59,284 bases of DNA from Porticoccaceae bacterium (GTDB taxonomy: Bacteria > Pseudomonadota > Gammaproteobacteria > Pseudomonadales > Porticoccaceae), in assembly GCA_029212965.1 (NCBI GenBank), contig JARGOV010000013.1:3770-63053 (forward strand), in the 5' to 3' direction. Shown here piece by piece: positions 1-8,992 of the stretch. Position 1 is the stretch's first letter, and every line of letters begins with the position of its first letter. The notes below the pieces were generated by a model, which had not been told where the DNA came from, did not search any database, and saw only the letters and a list, made by a program, of their open reading frames with translations. The translations under genes were made by a program, and so were the position numbers.

Positions 1-1312
1 GCATAGTGGCCATTTCTTCAGCGTTGCGGCTGTAGTGCAAATAGCGTTTTTTCTCCAGACCGATACCGTGCTCTGCTGAAATACTGCCGCCCAGGGTTTG
101 CAACGGGGCATAGAGTATTTCTTCAACGCGGTGATAAACCGCGATATCTTCAGTTTCAGTGCCGACGACAATGTGTAAATTGCTATCGCCGAGGTGGCCG
201 AACACCGCGAGTTGGGTCAAGCCAAGTTGGCTCTTCAACGCGGCCTCAATATGTTTGAGGTAGTCTTCCATCGCGCCGATGGGCAGGCCCACATCAAAAA
301 TAATGACCGGAGCAATGGCGGTGAGAGAGTCGATGTTGTCACGTATTGCCCATAGAGCATCTTGCTCTTTTTCTGATTTTGCTAGCACAGCATCGTTAAT
401 CAAGCCTGCACTCAGGGCGCTTTCAAGAGCGCTGAGAAAGGCTGTTGCATCAGTCTCACCATCGCTCCCCGACGATTCAATAAGGGCGTAATAAGGATGG
501 CGCTGCGCAAGTGGCGGTGCACCAAGGTGTGGGCCTTGAACGGCGAGTTGGTAGTAGTTGTCCCAAATGGCTTCGAAGGCGCTAAGTTTGCCACCGAGAG
601 CACTTTCAATATGGCTAAGCAAGCGTGGCAATTTGTCGAACTCATCAGTAGCGACCAGGGCAGTGTTGCGTGCGGACATTGCCGGGCGCAGGCGTAGTAC
701 TGCTTTCGTGACAATGCCTAGGGTGCCTTCTGAGCCGATAAATAAATGTTTTAAGTCGTAGCCCGCATTGTTTTTTAACAGGTGGTTCATCGATGACAAA
801 ATGGTGCCATCGGCCATCACCACTTCTAAGCCCAGTACCTGCTCGCGGGCCATTCCGTAGCGAATCACCTGATTGCCGCCCGCGTTAGTAGCGATGTTGC
901 CGCCGATGGTGGCAGAGCCTCGGGCTCCGAGGTCGAGGGCAAAAAACAGCCCTTCGCCAGCGGCTGCCTCTTGCACTGCTTGTAAGCGTACGCCGCTTTC
1001 TACGGTCATTGTACGGCCGAGTGTGTCGATGGCTTCTATTTTTTGCAGGCGCTCAAGGCTGAGCGAAATTTCACTCTTGGCGCTGCTGGTGCCGCCCACC
1101 ATGCCACTGAGGCCACCTTGAATGACCAGTGGCTGGCGGTGCTGATGACAAAGGCGTAACACGTTGGCGACCTGTTCAGTATTTGCTGGGCGCAACAGTA
1201 ACGGGCTGTTGTAGGGATGGCCGCGCCAATTGCCGACGGCTGAAATACTTGGTGCCTCGACTATACCACTAGGACCAAGCAGGGCTTTTAATCGTTCGTG
1301 TATGTTTTCCAT
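1..1312 (-). CDS. FAD-linked oxidase, GlcD/D-2-hydroxyglutarate dehydrogenase type (partial, C-terminus cut)
   Basis: The reading frame opens at an ATG at 1310-1312 and runs off the left edge after 437 codons. It translates into a PCMH-type FAD-binding domain (GGLSGMVGGTSS near residue 60, GSATIGGNIATNAGG further on, GSEGTLGIVT near the middle) followed by the FAD-oxidase C-terminal domain with the HGIGLEKK motif at H415-G418. Family members are roughly 460-470 residues, so only the last few residues are missing. These flavoproteins oxidise D-2-hydroxy acids such as D-lactate, glycolate or D-2-hydroxyglutarate; the substrate cannot be told from sequence. It lies 18 bp downstream of the crotonase gene on the same strand and is probably co-transcribed with it. 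Confidence 0.88.
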   Translation of the reverse strand, partial: MENIHERLKALLGPSGIVEAPSISAVGNWRGHPYNSPLLLRPANTEQVANVLRLCHQHRQPLVIQGGLSGMVGGTSSAKSEISLSLERLQKIEAIDTLGRTMTVESGVRLQAVQEAAAGEGLFFALDLGARGSATIGGNIATNAGGNQVIRYGMAREQVLGLEVVMADGTILSSMNHLLKNNAGYDLKHLFIGSEGTLGIVTKAVLRLRPAMSARNTALVATDEFDKLPRLLSHIESALGGKLSAFEAIWDNYYQLAVQGPHLGAPPLAQRHPYYALIESSGSDGETDATAFLSALESALSAGLINDAVLAKSEKEQDALWAIRDNIDSLTAIAPVIIFDVGLPIGAMEDYLKHIEAALKSQLGLTQLAVFGHLGDSNLHIVVGTETEDIAVYHRVEEILYAPLQTLGGSISAEHGIGLEKKRYLHYSRNAEEMATM

Positions 1313-1330
1313 GCTTTTATGAAGGCTTTT

Positions 1331-2104
1331 TTAGTCAATCTTGTCGGGGTCGATGTCACGCTTTTCGACAAAGGCGCCCATAATTTCCCGTGGTGCTTCA
1401 GTTTTTAGCAGGCGGGAAAAAATCTTCAGCTCGGCATAGATACGTTCACCAATAGGCTCTCCGGGGCGCTTCATCAAGGCTTTGGTGTGGCGCAAAGCGG
1501 TGCGTGATTTGGCGGCGAGTTGCTCGGCTGTCGCCATTGCCTGTGTCAGTGCTTCACCCGGGGCGCAGATTTTATTGACCAATCCCATGGCCTCGGCACT
1601 GGGGGCATCGAAAGCTTCGCCTAGCATTAGCAGTTCAGCCGCTTTATGGTAACCGGCCATTTGCACCAGGGTTTGTGATGCACCGGCTTCGGGCACCAAC
1701 GCAAGGTTAATAAAGGGTAGACTAAACCTTGCGACGGGGTCGGCGTAGACAAAATCACAATGGGCCAGCAGGGTAGTACCAACACCAATAGCCAGGCCAT
1801 CGACAGCGGCAACAATGGGTACTGTGGTTTCGGCCAGTGTTAACAGAAAATCAGCGGTTGCTGAGTCGCTGTCGGTATCGGGGTTGTTGAGAAAATCGTT
1901 GAGGTCGTTGCCCGCCGTGAACTCTCCCCCGGCGCCGGTAATGACCAGAACTCGCAACTCGGGGTCGGTATCAGCCTGGCGGATCAGTTCGCTAATGGCG
2001 GCGTACATATTGTGTGTCAGGGCATTTTTTTTATCGGGACGGTTTAAGGTAATGGTGCCGATACCTTGCTTAATGCTGACCAGTGTCTCGTTGTTTGTGT
2101 TCAT
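1331..2104 (-). CDS. Enoyl-CoA hydratase/isomerase (crotonase) family protein
   Basis: A 257-residue crotonase. The oxyanion-hole segments are visible at residues 59-67 (GGEFTAGND) and 103-109 (GLAIGVG). At the catalytic region the sequence reads LPFINLALVPEAGAS (129-143): phenylalanine F131 stands where hydratases usually carry the first glutamate, while E139 is kept. That single-glutamate pattern is more like delta3-delta2-enoyl-CoA isomerases (ECI2 type) than true hydratases, so an isomerase role in unsaturated fatty-acid oxidation is my inference. The frame is open upstream to 2278, but the ATG at 2104 gives a normal crotonase N-terminus and avoids overlapping darP. It is followed 18 bp later by the FAD-linked oxidase. 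Confidence 0.9.
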   Translation of the reverse strand: MNTNNETLVSIKQGIGTITLNRPDKKNALTHNMYAAISELIRQADTDPELRVLVITGAGGEFTAGNDLNDFLNNPDTDSDSATADFLLTLAETTVPIVAAVDGLAIGVGTTLLAHCDFVYADPVARFSLPFINLALVPEAGASQTLVQMAGYHKAAELLMLGEAFDAPSAEAMGLVNKICAPGEALTQAMATAEQLAAKSRTALRHTKALMKRPGEPIGERIYAELKIFSRLLKTEAPREIMGAFVEKRDIDPDKID

Positions 2105-2252
2105 AGGGCTTGTCCGCTTATTTGTTGTTAGAGAGCCTATTGTTAGAAGACTTTTTGCAAGAGGATCTGTCGTCAGGGGGCATATGTTCAAAAGCGCTTG
2201 TAGAGAGCTGTGTAAAAGACTGTTGTCATGACAGGTGCTGTGTGTGAGATTG

Positions 2253-2822
2253 TTACAGCTCCTGGTCCAAAATTGCAAAGCGTAAATATTTAAAGAGTTT
2301 GCGGCTCGCCGCCGGGCCTTTATTTTGTTCTCGCTCTTTGCTGGCCTGTCGAATCAATTGACGCAAATGTTGGCGTTCAAGCTCGGGGTACTGTTCGAGA
2401 ATATTGGTGAGGGTATCGTTGTTACCCTCGACCAGCTCATCGCGTAGTTTTTCCAGGCGTTGAAACTGCAAGCGAAAAGTACGGCTGTTTTCATCAAAAG
2501 AAGCCAGCACTTCGGCAATCTTTTCATGGTCTTCGCTGCGCATCAGTTTACCGACGTATTGCATTTGCCGCCTCTTGCCCTCGCGATTTTTCAGGGTGGC
2601 GGCCAGTTCCAGAGCTTCACGCAGTAGGTCGCTAATGGGCACTTTGGCAAATTGTTTGGCGGGCAGGGCGAGCAGAGCCTCCCCGGTTTTTTGCAGGGCT
2701 GTCATCTCCCGTTTGCGAGCGGATTTACTGATAAATTCTGGTTCATCATTCTGCTCATTGTCGTCGGCACTGTTGGCTTCAAGTTCACTTGAGCGAGGAC
2801 GCTTGTGAGATTTCTTTGACAT
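2253..2822 (-). CDS. darP: Ribosome biogenesis factor DarP (YjgA/DUF615)
   Basis: A 189-residue, highly charged, largely helical protein of the YjgA/DUF615 family (E. coli about 183 residues). The N-terminal 30 residues are Lys/Arg- then Asp/Glu-rich; then comes the family core with KSARKREMTALQKTGEAL, the GKLMR segment and a basic C-terminus ending KLFKYLRFAILDQEL. The family binds precursor 50S subunits and helps late maturation of the peptidyl-transferase centre. The frame extends to 2876, but the ATG at 2822 gives the normal MSKK-type start. It follows mgtE by 57 bp; in many gammaproteobacteria the neighbour is pmbA, which is not seen here. Confidence 0.92.
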   Translation of the reverse strand: MSKKSHKRPRSSELEANSADDNEQNDEPEFISKSARKREMTALQKTGEALLALPAKQFAKVPISDLLREALELAATLKNREGKRRQMQYVGKLMRSEDHEKIAEVLASFDENSRTFRLQFQRLEKLRDELVEGNNDTLTNILEQYPELERQHLRQLIRQASKEREQNKGPAASRKLFKYLRFAILDQEL

Positions 2823-2879
2823 AGTAGGGCTACTTAAAGGTCTCGTTGACAACGATTTTATTAAAGGTAAAAACACTGT

Positions 2880-4238
2880 CTAAAGGTAGAACAGTGTCGC
2901 CAGACCGAGAAAGGAGAAAAAGCCGATCACATCGGTAACGGTCGTCAGCATAACACTGCCGGCGAGGGCGGGATCGATGCGAATGGCTTTTAACAATACG
3001 GGTAACAGAGCACCTGCCAGAGCAGCAGTGAGCAAATTGATCACCATGGCGGCGCCAATGATGAGACCTATCATCGGCGCAGCAAACCACCACGCGGCAA
3101 ATGCGCCAATGATCACTGCCCAGAGCATGGCGTTGAGGGCACCGGTGAGCACTTCTTTACTCACTAGCCAGCGTAAGTTGTTGCGGTTAATTTGCCCGAG
3201 GGCCATACCGCGAATCACTACTGTCAATGTTTGACTACCTGCAACACCGCCCATACTGGCGACGATGGGCATCAAAATGGCCAGCGCGACCACTTGTTCG
3301 ATCGTACCTTGAAACACGTTGATTACTGCCGAGGCGAGTACTGCGGTAAAGAGGTTAATACCCAGCCACACGGCCCGGCGGGGGGCAGAACGGCGCACTG
3401 AAGAAAAGGTTTCTTCTTCATCACTGAGGCCGGCCATACCTAACAGTGAGTGTTCGGCGTCGTCAATAATGACATCGACCACATCATCAATAGTGATACG
3501 GCCAAGTAGATGACCTTCTTCATCGACCACTGGGGCCGACACCCAGTTGTGGCGCTCAAACAAATGGGTGACTTGCGAAGCTCCCATTGTTGCGGGGATG
3601 CCCTGAATGTTCGTGTTCATGATTTCCCGCACAGTGGTGCTTGGGCTGGCGGTGAGTAATTTACTCAAGCTCAGCGTGCCAAGAAACATATCGCGACGAT
3701 TGACGACAAAAATACTATCGGTGATTTCCGGCAACTCATCATGGCGGCGCAAATAACGTAATACGGCGTCGATGCTCAAATCGGGCCGAACGGTGATGGT
3801 GTCGGTGTTCATTAATCCACCGGCACTGTTCTCATCGTGAGTGAGGACAGTTTCCACTCGCTGGCGATCCTGTTCTCCCATGGTTTGTAGTACGATGGGA
3901 ATCAAGTGGTCTGGCAGTTGCTGCAGAATATCGGCGACATCATCGGGGTCCAGCCCAGCAACCAATGCCGCCATTTGTTCGCTATTCATACGCAGCAAGA
4001 GTTCTTGCTGTAAATCTTCGCTGAGCTCGCCTAGTACCTCGCCTTCAACATCATCATCGACTAACTCCCAGAATAGGCGACGCACTCGACTCGGTGCCGA
4101 TTCAATATAGTGAGCAATATCCGCTGGCGTCATATTGTTAAGAAGATGACGCATTTGATGCAGACTGGTGGGGTCGACGATATCCTCGGAGAGTAGTGAG
4201 AGCAGGGAAAGCCGGTCGGTGTTGTGGTTGGCCTGCAT
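2880..4238 (-). CDS. mgtE: Magnesium transporter MgtE
   Basis: A 452-residue inner-membrane Mg2+ channel/transporter with complete family layout: a cytosolic MgtE_N superhelical domain (about residues 20-130, including GLDPDDVADILQQLP), a pair of CBS domains (about 135-260, with ENSAGGLMNTD at their start and GRITIDDVVDVIIDD at the end), then five C-terminal membrane helices from about residue 285 (VWLGINLFTAVLASAVI onward) that form the pore. The CBS/N domains sense cytosolic Mg2+ and close the channel. No magnesium riboswitch-like structure is apparent in the 143 bp before the gene. It sits between ptsO and darP on the same strand. Confidence 0.96.
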   Translation of the reverse strand: MQANHNTDRLSLLSLLSEDIVDPTSLHQMRHLLNNMTPADIAHYIESAPSRVRRLFWELVDDDVEGEVLGELSEDLQQELLLRMNSEQMAALVAGLDPDDVADILQQLPDHLIPIVLQTMGEQDRQRVETVLTHDENSAGGLMNTDTITVRPDLSIDAVLRYLRRHDELPEITDSIFVVNRRDMFLGTLSLSKLLTASPSTTVREIMNTNIQGIPATMGASQVTHLFERHNWVSAPVVDEEGHLLGRITIDDVVDVIIDDAEHSLLGMAGLSDEEETFSSVRRSAPRRAVWLGINLFTAVLASAVINVFQGTIEQVVALAILMPIVASMGGVAGSQTLTVVIRGMALGQINRNNLRWLVSKEVLTGALNAMLWAVIIGAFAAWWFAAPMIGLIIGAAMVINLLTAALAGALLPVLLKAIRIDPALAGSVMLTTVTDVIGFFSFLGLATLFYL

Positions 4239-4381
4239 GCTGGCTGGGCTCCTGTCGAGGGGAGGGCTAGTGGGCTTTGATTAGAGCTTGCTTAGTGTAC
4301 GCAGGGGGTGCGTCGATTTACAGGAAAAGACACTCACTCTGTGTGAAATAGTGTGAAAGGAGCAGCTTGTGAAGGCGTCTG

Positions 4382-4651
4382 CTATTGTCCCTCGCCGAAA
4401 TAGTCAGCGAGTAAGTCTTTGACCTGACTGTGAGCCTTGATTTCGTCGTCACCGTCAAATTCAAAATTTAGCACCGTACCCTGACCCGCGGCCAGTAACA
4501 TTAAGGACATAACGCTTTTTGAATCGACCAATTTGCCATCGTGGCCCGTTTTAATAGTGCAGGCAAAACGGTTGCAGGTAGTGGCCAGCTTGGCTGCGGC
4601 TCTTGCATGCAGGCCGAGTCGATTGATGATTTCAAGCTCGTCTTTAATCAT
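4382..4651 (-). CDS. ptsO: Phosphocarrier protein NPr (HPr-like) of the nitrogen PTS
   Basis: An 89-residue HPr-fold protein. The phosphorylated histidine is H15 in RLGLHARAAAK; the SKSVMSLMLLAAGQGT segment around residues 45-60 matches the conserved second HPr motif. It passes phosphate from PtsP (EI-Ntr, not in this window) to PtsN. The ATG at 4651 gives the normal HPr start; upstream in-frame codons as far as 4837 overlap the rapZ coding region and are not HPr-like. Gene order rpoN-hpf-ptsN-rapZ-ptsO is the classic gammaproteobacterial nitrogen-PTS cluster. Confidence 0.96.
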   Translation of the reverse strand: MIKDELEIINRLGLHARAAAKLATTCNRFACTIKTGHDGKLVDSKSVMSLMLLAAGQGTVLNFEFDGDDEIKAHSQVKDLLADYFGEGQ

Positions 4652-4724
4652 GGGTGAAAAATGCCATGGGCTTGCCCGGCCTGTCAAATATGACTGGCCT
4701 CGTTGGCTGTGAAAAAAACCTGCT

Positions 4725-5624
4725 CTAACTGTCTTGTTCGCGGTGCAGGACGTGAATATTGTCAAACTGTGGGCGGAATTGATCGGCGAGTTGGTTACAG
4801 ATGTACACTGAACGGTGCTGGCCGCCTGTGCAGCCAATGGCGATTGTTAAGTAGCTGCGATTGGTGGCGAGAAAGCGCGGGATCCAACGCGTGAGAAAAC
4901 CATTGAGATCGGCGAGCATCGCGGCGACATCGGTTTGGGAATCAAGAAACTCGATCACCGGCTGGTCGCCGCCATTGAAGGGGCGAAGCTCGGTTTTCCA
5001 GTAGGGGTTGGGCAGACAGCGGACATCGAAGACGAAGTCGGCATCGCTGGGTACGCCACGTTTAAACCCAAAAGACTGGAAGACCACGGCCATCGCGTCG
5101 CCTTTTTCAGGCGCAATCTGTTTTTTGATCAGATCGCGTAATTGGTGCAAGGTCATATTACTGGTGTCGATGTGGCGACTGGCAATGGAGGCAATGGGGT
5201 CGAGGAGCTCGCGTTCCAGAGCAATTGCCTCTTTGAGATCGACTGTGGCCGAGCTGAGGGGGTGGCGGCGGCGGGTCTCACTAAATCGGCGGATCAGACT
5301 CGGTGTGCGTGCATCGAGGAATAGCACTTCGCTATTAATGCCTGATGCGGTCAGTTTGTCGAGGATGTCGGGTAGTTGTTCTAGCTTGCCGAGCAGGTTG
5401 CGGGCGTCGATGCCGACGGCAATTTTCAGTGTCTCTTGCTCGCGGTGTTCGCGTATTTGTTCAAGTAGGTTGACCAGCATACTGGCCGGCAAATTATCGA
5501 TACAGGTATAGCCGACGTCTTCAAGCACGTGCAGAGCTGTACTCTTGCCGGAGCCTGAACGACCACTGATAACAACAAGTCGGGTGTTGTCTGCACTCGG
5601 TGTCGACTCTGGTGAGTTACTCAT
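4725..5624 (-). CDS. rapZ: RNase adapter protein RapZ
   Basis: RapZ (YvcJ/YhbJ) is a GTP/ATP-binding RNA adapter that in enterobacteria delivers the sRNA GlmZ to RNase E, adjusting GlmS and cell-wall precursor synthesis. The sequence shows a P-loop GRSGSGKS at residues 21-28, the family segment RFSETRRRHPL, and in the C-terminal RNA-binding domain FGFKRGVPSDADFVFDVR and the signature CTGGQHRSVYI. The start at 5624 (299 residues) is preferred because it clears the ptsN stop; an in-frame ATG at 5657 would overlap ptsN by 11 bp. Whether a GlmZ-type sRNA exists in this organism cannot be told. Confidence 0.95.
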   Translation of the reverse strand: MSNSPESTPSADNTRLVVISGRSGSGKSTALHVLEDVGYTCIDNLPASMLVNLLEQIREHREQETLKIAVGIDARNLLGKLEQLPDILDKLTASGINSEVLFLDARTPSLIRRFSETRRRHPLSSATVDLKEAIALERELLDPIASIASRHIDTSNMTLHQLRDLIKKQIAPEKGDAMAVVFQSFGFKRGVPSDADFVFDVRCLPNPYWKTELRPFNGGDQPVIEFLDSQTDVAAMLADLNGFLTRWIPRFLATNRSYLTIAIGCTGGQHRSVYICNQLADQFRPQFDNIHVLHREQDS

Positions 5625-5646
5625 TTTAGTAGTGAATGGTGCATTT

Positions 5647-6099
5647 TTAGTGGGCACTGGTTGCTATTTGGTAGAGGTTGTTGCTATTAGAGCAGCTGCG
5701 CAGTTGTTGGCGCACCTCGCTGGACTGGAGTAATTCGGCGATGGCAGATAGCGTTTGCAAGTGCTCATCATTTTGCTCGTCAGGTACTACCAGGGCGAAA
5801 ATCAGATCAACAGGTTCGCCGTCAATAGCATCGAAATCGACAGAGCTGTCTAGTTTAAGCAGTATGCCTGTGATGCGCGGGCAGCTACCGAGACGGCAGT
5901 GGGGTACGGCGATACCCTCGCCGATACCCGTACTGCCGAGCCGCTCACGGCTTATCAGCTGATTATAAAGTTCGTTGGCATCGATAAAATCTGTGTGTTC
6001 AGAGAAAAAATCGGCAATAAACTCGAGCACCCGTTTCTTGCTGACGCCGGGTGCGTCACAGCAAGTTCTGTCGGCGGAGAGAACGTCTGTAATATTCAT
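5647..6099 (-). CDS. ptsN: PTS IIA-like nitrogen regulatory protein PtsN
   Basis: A 150-residue EIIA-Ntr of the fructose/mannitol IIA fold. The phosphorylated histidine is H67 in GIGEGIAVPHCRL. It is the output of the PtsP-PtsO-PtsN chain, in which its phosphorylation state links nitrogen and carbon supply to potassium transport and other targets. It lies 51 bp downstream of hpf and 22 bp upstream of the chosen rapZ start, in the usual rpoN operon order. Confidence 0.96.
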   Translation of the reverse strand: MNITDVLSADRTCCDAPGVSKKRVLEFIADFFSEHTDFIDANELYNQLISRERLGSTGIGEGIAVPHCRLGSCPRITGILLKLDSSVDFDAIDGEPVDLIFALVVPDEQNDEHLQTLSAIAELLQSSEVRQQLRSCSNSNNLYQIATSAH

Positions 6100-6150
6100 G
6101 AAAAACGGCTCATAGGTGGTGATTTACCGAAGGTTGTTGGTGCAGCGCGA

Positions 6151-6438
6151 TTAGCGCCCCCTGAGTTTTTCTTTACGCTTGATCAGCTGGCGGTCCAGTT
6201 TGTCGGTAAGACCATCGATGGCAGCGTAAAGATCTTCGTCTTCACAATGAGCGAAGAGTTCACCACCATTAGCGTGGATGGTAGCTTCGGCTTTTTGCAC
6301 TAATTTATCAACTGACAGAATGACGGAAACACTGGTGATTTTATCGTTGTGATGCTCAAGCTTGGTGAGCTTGTTGGTGACGTAGTTGTGAATCGCATCG
6401 GTGATGTCGAGGTGGTGTCCACTAATGTTGAGTTGCAT
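6151..6438 (-). CDS. hpf: Ribosome hibernation-promoting factor HPF (short form)
   Basis: A 95-residue short HPF/YfiA-type protein that binds the 30S decoding region and, with RMF in gammaproteobacteria, forms inactive 100S ribosomes in stationary phase. Visible family features are the MQLNISGHHLDITDAI start, the KLTKLEHH helix, the HANGGELFAHCEDEDLYAAID core and the basic tail LDRQLIKRKEKLRGR. There is no long C-terminal dimerisation domain, as expected for the short class. It is 41 bp downstream of rpoN in the same operon. Confidence 0.95.
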   Translation of the reverse strand: MQLNISGHHLDITDAIHNYVTNKLTKLEHHNDKITSVSVILSVDKLVQKAEATIHANGGELFAHCEDEDLYAAIDGLTDKLDRQLIKRKEKLRGR

Positions 6439-6479
6439 ACGGTGCTCCTTTTGCTGGGCTTGGAATGAGTGACAGCCTG

Positions 6480-8060
6480 TTAACGGCTTTGCTTAAAGCG
6501 CTTGCGGTCACTGGATGAGGGAATGTTAAGGCTTTCCCTGTATTTGGCAACGGTGCGACGTGCTACTTGAATGCCTTCGCCCTGTAGCAGGGTGGCGAGT
6601 TTACTGTCGCTTAAAGGTTTACTAGTGGGCTCGTTGGCTATCATGCGTTTGAGCATAGCGCGAATCGCTGTTGATGAGCACTCCCCACCGGCGGCTGTAT
6701 TGACATGACTGGAAAAGAAGTATTTCAGCTCGAAGATGCCGCGCGGCGTGTCGAGATATTTTTGTGTGGTGACACGGGAAATGGTGGATTCGTGCAATTC
6801 GAGTTGCTCAGCCACATCGGCCAGCACCAGAGGTTTCATGGCCTCTGGGCCTCTTTCGAGAAATTCTTGCTGCATCTCGACAATGCAGCGGCTGACGCGC
6901 AGGAGAGTGTCGTTGCGGCTTTCGAGGCTGCGCAAAAACCAGCGGGCTTCCTGAAGATTGTCACGAAGAAAGGTGTTGTCTTTGCTGTTATTAGCGCGTT
7001 GTACCATGTCGGCGTATTCTTTATTGATGCACAGACGCGGGGCGATATCGCCATTTAGCGTCACCAGCCAGTGGCCGTGAATTTTTTGCACGCTGGCATC
7101 GGGCACTACATAGTCAGCATTGCCGCTGTCAATGCTTTCGCCAGGACGGGGCGAAAGACTTTGGATGAGGGAGATAGCGGCTTCTACAGCCCCTTGCTCG
7201 AGGCCAGTCTTGCGGCACAACAGCGGGAGGTTGCGCTCGGCGACTAGATCGAGGTACTGAGCGCTGAGCAGTTTAGCATCATCGAGTGAGGGCGTTTGTG
7301 GGCTTAATTGATTGAGCTGAATCAGCAGGCAATCACTGAGGTCTCTGGCGGCAACACCGGGTGGGTCGAATTGCTGGATGCGATGCAGCACGGCGAGTAC
7401 TTCTTCAAAGGTCAGGCCTGTATCGTTTTCTTCACTGTCTTCAGCTGGGTTATCGAGATCATCAGCAGAGGCAGCTGTTGGTGCGGTCTCTGCAAGGGGT
7501 GCATTGGGCAGTGGGTCATCCGTTAGAGACGCGTCTGCATAAGATTGGGCGAGAGGCTGCCAAATTTCTTCCACAGGGGCTTCGAGGAAGCCATTGTCAT
7601 CAATATTGTCGATCAGTGTTGTGGCAATCAGGCGGTCGAGATCCGACATAGGGGTTAGGTTGAGTTGCCAGAGCAGGTGGTCCTGTAATGACTCGGTAAC
7701 GCTGTGGTAGCTCTCAAAGTCTCGGTTGTCATTGCTCGTTGCTGCAGCGTTAGCAGTGGGAGCTGCCGGGTAAATGTCGTCCCACTGGGCGTCGAGGGGT
7801 AGTTCGTTGGGGATTTCTTTACTCCACTCGTCGGGTGTATCACCGTTGTCGGCTATCTCATTGGCGAGTTGCTCGTTGGAGACTTCTTCAGGCTCGGATT
7901 CTATTTCTTCGGCCAGTTCGAGCAGAGGATTTGAGTACAAAGTTTGTTGAATTTCAAGGTGCAAGTCGAGAGATGAAAGTTGGAGTAACTTGATGGCCTG
8001 CTGTAATTGTGGGGTCATCGACAATTGTTGACCCATTCGTAGTTGCAGGCTTTGCTTCAT
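6480..8060 (-). CDS. rpoN: RNA polymerase sigma-54 factor RpoN
   Basis: A 526-residue sigma-54. Region I (residues 1-50) is the Gln/Leu-rich activator-interacting segment (LSMTPQLQQAIKLLQLS). The core-binding domain runs from about 115 to 315. The helix-turn-helix is near 410-435 and the RpoN box ARRTVAKYRE is at 500-509, reading the -24 element. It is longer than the E. coli protein, mostly because of acidic region II (50-115) and an Asp/Ala/Pro-rich insertion at about 171-214 inside the core-binding domain. It directs transcription of nitrogen, motility and surface genes with AAA+ activators. A sigma-70-like promoter lies just upstream. Confidence 0.97.
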   Translation of the reverse strand: MKQSLQLRMGQQLSMTPQLQQAIKLLQLSSLDLHLEIQQTLYSNPLLELAEEIESEPEEVSNEQLANEIADNGDTPDEWSKEIPNELPLDAQWDDIYPAAPTANAAATSNDNRDFESYHSVTESLQDHLLWQLNLTPMSDLDRLIATTLIDNIDDNGFLEAPVEEIWQPLAQSYADASLTDDPLPNAPLAETAPTAASADDLDNPAEDSEENDTGLTFEEVLAVLHRIQQFDPPGVAARDLSDCLLIQLNQLSPQTPSLDDAKLLSAQYLDLVAERNLPLLCRKTGLEQGAVEAAISLIQSLSPRPGESIDSGNADYVVPDASVQKIHGHWLVTLNGDIAPRLCINKEYADMVQRANNSKDNTFLRDNLQEARWFLRSLESRNDTLLRVSRCIVEMQQEFLERGPEAMKPLVLADVAEQLELHESTISRVTTQKYLDTPRGIFELKYFFSSHVNTAAGGECSSTAIRAMLKRMIANEPTSKPLSDSKLATLLQGEGIQVARRTVAKYRESLNIPSSSDRKRFKQSR

Positions 8061-8097
8061 ATATTCGTTTTGCCGTTTTCAAGTGAGTGATGGCTAG

Positions 8098-8126
8098 AGT
8101 GTAGACTGAGTTTGAGCGTGGATCAA
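8098..8126 (-). promoter_or_regulatory. Putative sigma-70 promoter of rpoN
   Basis: On the minus strand TTGATC (8121-8126) and TACACT (8098-8103) are separated by exactly 17 bp. Transcription would start about 30 nt before the rpoN ATG. The 206-bp gap between lptB and rpoN holds no gene, which fits an internal promoter here. Two boxes by eye only, so moderate to low confidence. Confidence 0.4.
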
Positions 8127-8266
8127 TTGACTTGCAAGTAGTGTGCCGTTGATTTGACCCGTGTCACTTTTTGGCTTGATGGCGATGATGGTATTCGACA
8201 GCCGATAGCGGGGGTAACAAGCCAGCAGTAAGCATATCTAGCAGGATAGGATTTGCAAAAGAGGGT

Positions 8267-8992
8267 CTAGAGAGAAAAATTCTCACCCAGATAGACACGG
8301 CGAACATCTGGGTTGGAGAGAATATCTTCAGCACTGCCCTGGGCCAGTACATGACCGTCGTTGACGATGTAGGCGTGTTCGCAGATGTCGAGGGTTTCTC
8401 TGACATTGTGGTCGGTGATGAGTACGCCAATACCTCGCTCTTTGAGGTGACAAATAATGCCCTTAATGTCATTCACAGAAATAGGGTCGACACCGGCAAA
8501 GGGCTCGTCGAGCAGTACAAAGGCAGGCTCCATTGCCAGAGCGCGCGCAATTTCGACACGCCGCCGCTCACCACCTGACAAACTCATCCCCTGGCTGCTG
8601 CGGATGTGGGTGATGTGGAATTCCTGTAGCAGTTCCTCCAGTTTTTCTTGGCGTTGCCCTGTACTGAGCTCAGGACGTGTTTCGAGGATGGCCATAATAT
8701 TTTTTTCCACGGTCAATCTGCGAAAAACTGAGGCTTCCTGGGGGAGGTAACCAATGCCCCGGCGAGCACGGTGATGCATGGGCAGTTGAGTGATGTCTTC
8801 AGCATTAATCAAAATGCGCCCAGCATCTTGCTTTACCAGGCCGACAATCATGTAAAAGCAGGTGGTTTTCCCAGCGCCATTGGGGCCGAGCAGGCCAACA
8901 ATCTGGCCACTGGCCACATGCATAGAAACATCGCTAACCACGGGACGCTTTTTGTAACTCTTGGCCAGATTCAAAGCCTGTAGTTGGGCCAT
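8267..8992 (-). CDS. lptB: LPS export ABC transporter ATP-binding protein LptB
   Basis: A 241-residue ABC ATPase that powers extraction of LPS from the inner membrane with LptF/LptG (encoded elsewhere). Walker A is GPNGAGKT at 36-43, the Q-loop lies in [10 protein letters not shown], the signature is [15 protein letters not shown] and Walker B is [13 protein letters not shown]. The C-terminal [13 protein letters not shown] is typical of LptB. Its ATG overlaps the lptA stop by one base (TAATG), indicating translational coupling. Confidence 0.97.
   Translation of the reverse strand: MAQLQALNLAKSYKKRPVVSDVSMHVASGQIVGLLGPNGAGKTTCFYMIVGLVKQDAGRILINAEDITQLPMHHRARRGIGYLPQEASVFRRLTVEKNIMAILETRPELSTGQRQEKLEELLQEFHITHIRSSQGMSLSGGERRRVEIARALAMEPAFVLLDEPFAGVDPISVNDIKGIICHLKERGIGVLITDHNVRETLDICEHAYIVNDGHVLAQGSAEDILSNPDVRRVYLGENFSL

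Noticed and set aside
2105-2278. 58-residue N-terminal extension of the crotonase
   Set aside because: The extension is low-similarity Leu/Thr/Ser-rich sequence and overlaps the end of darP; the ATG at 2104 matches the family start.
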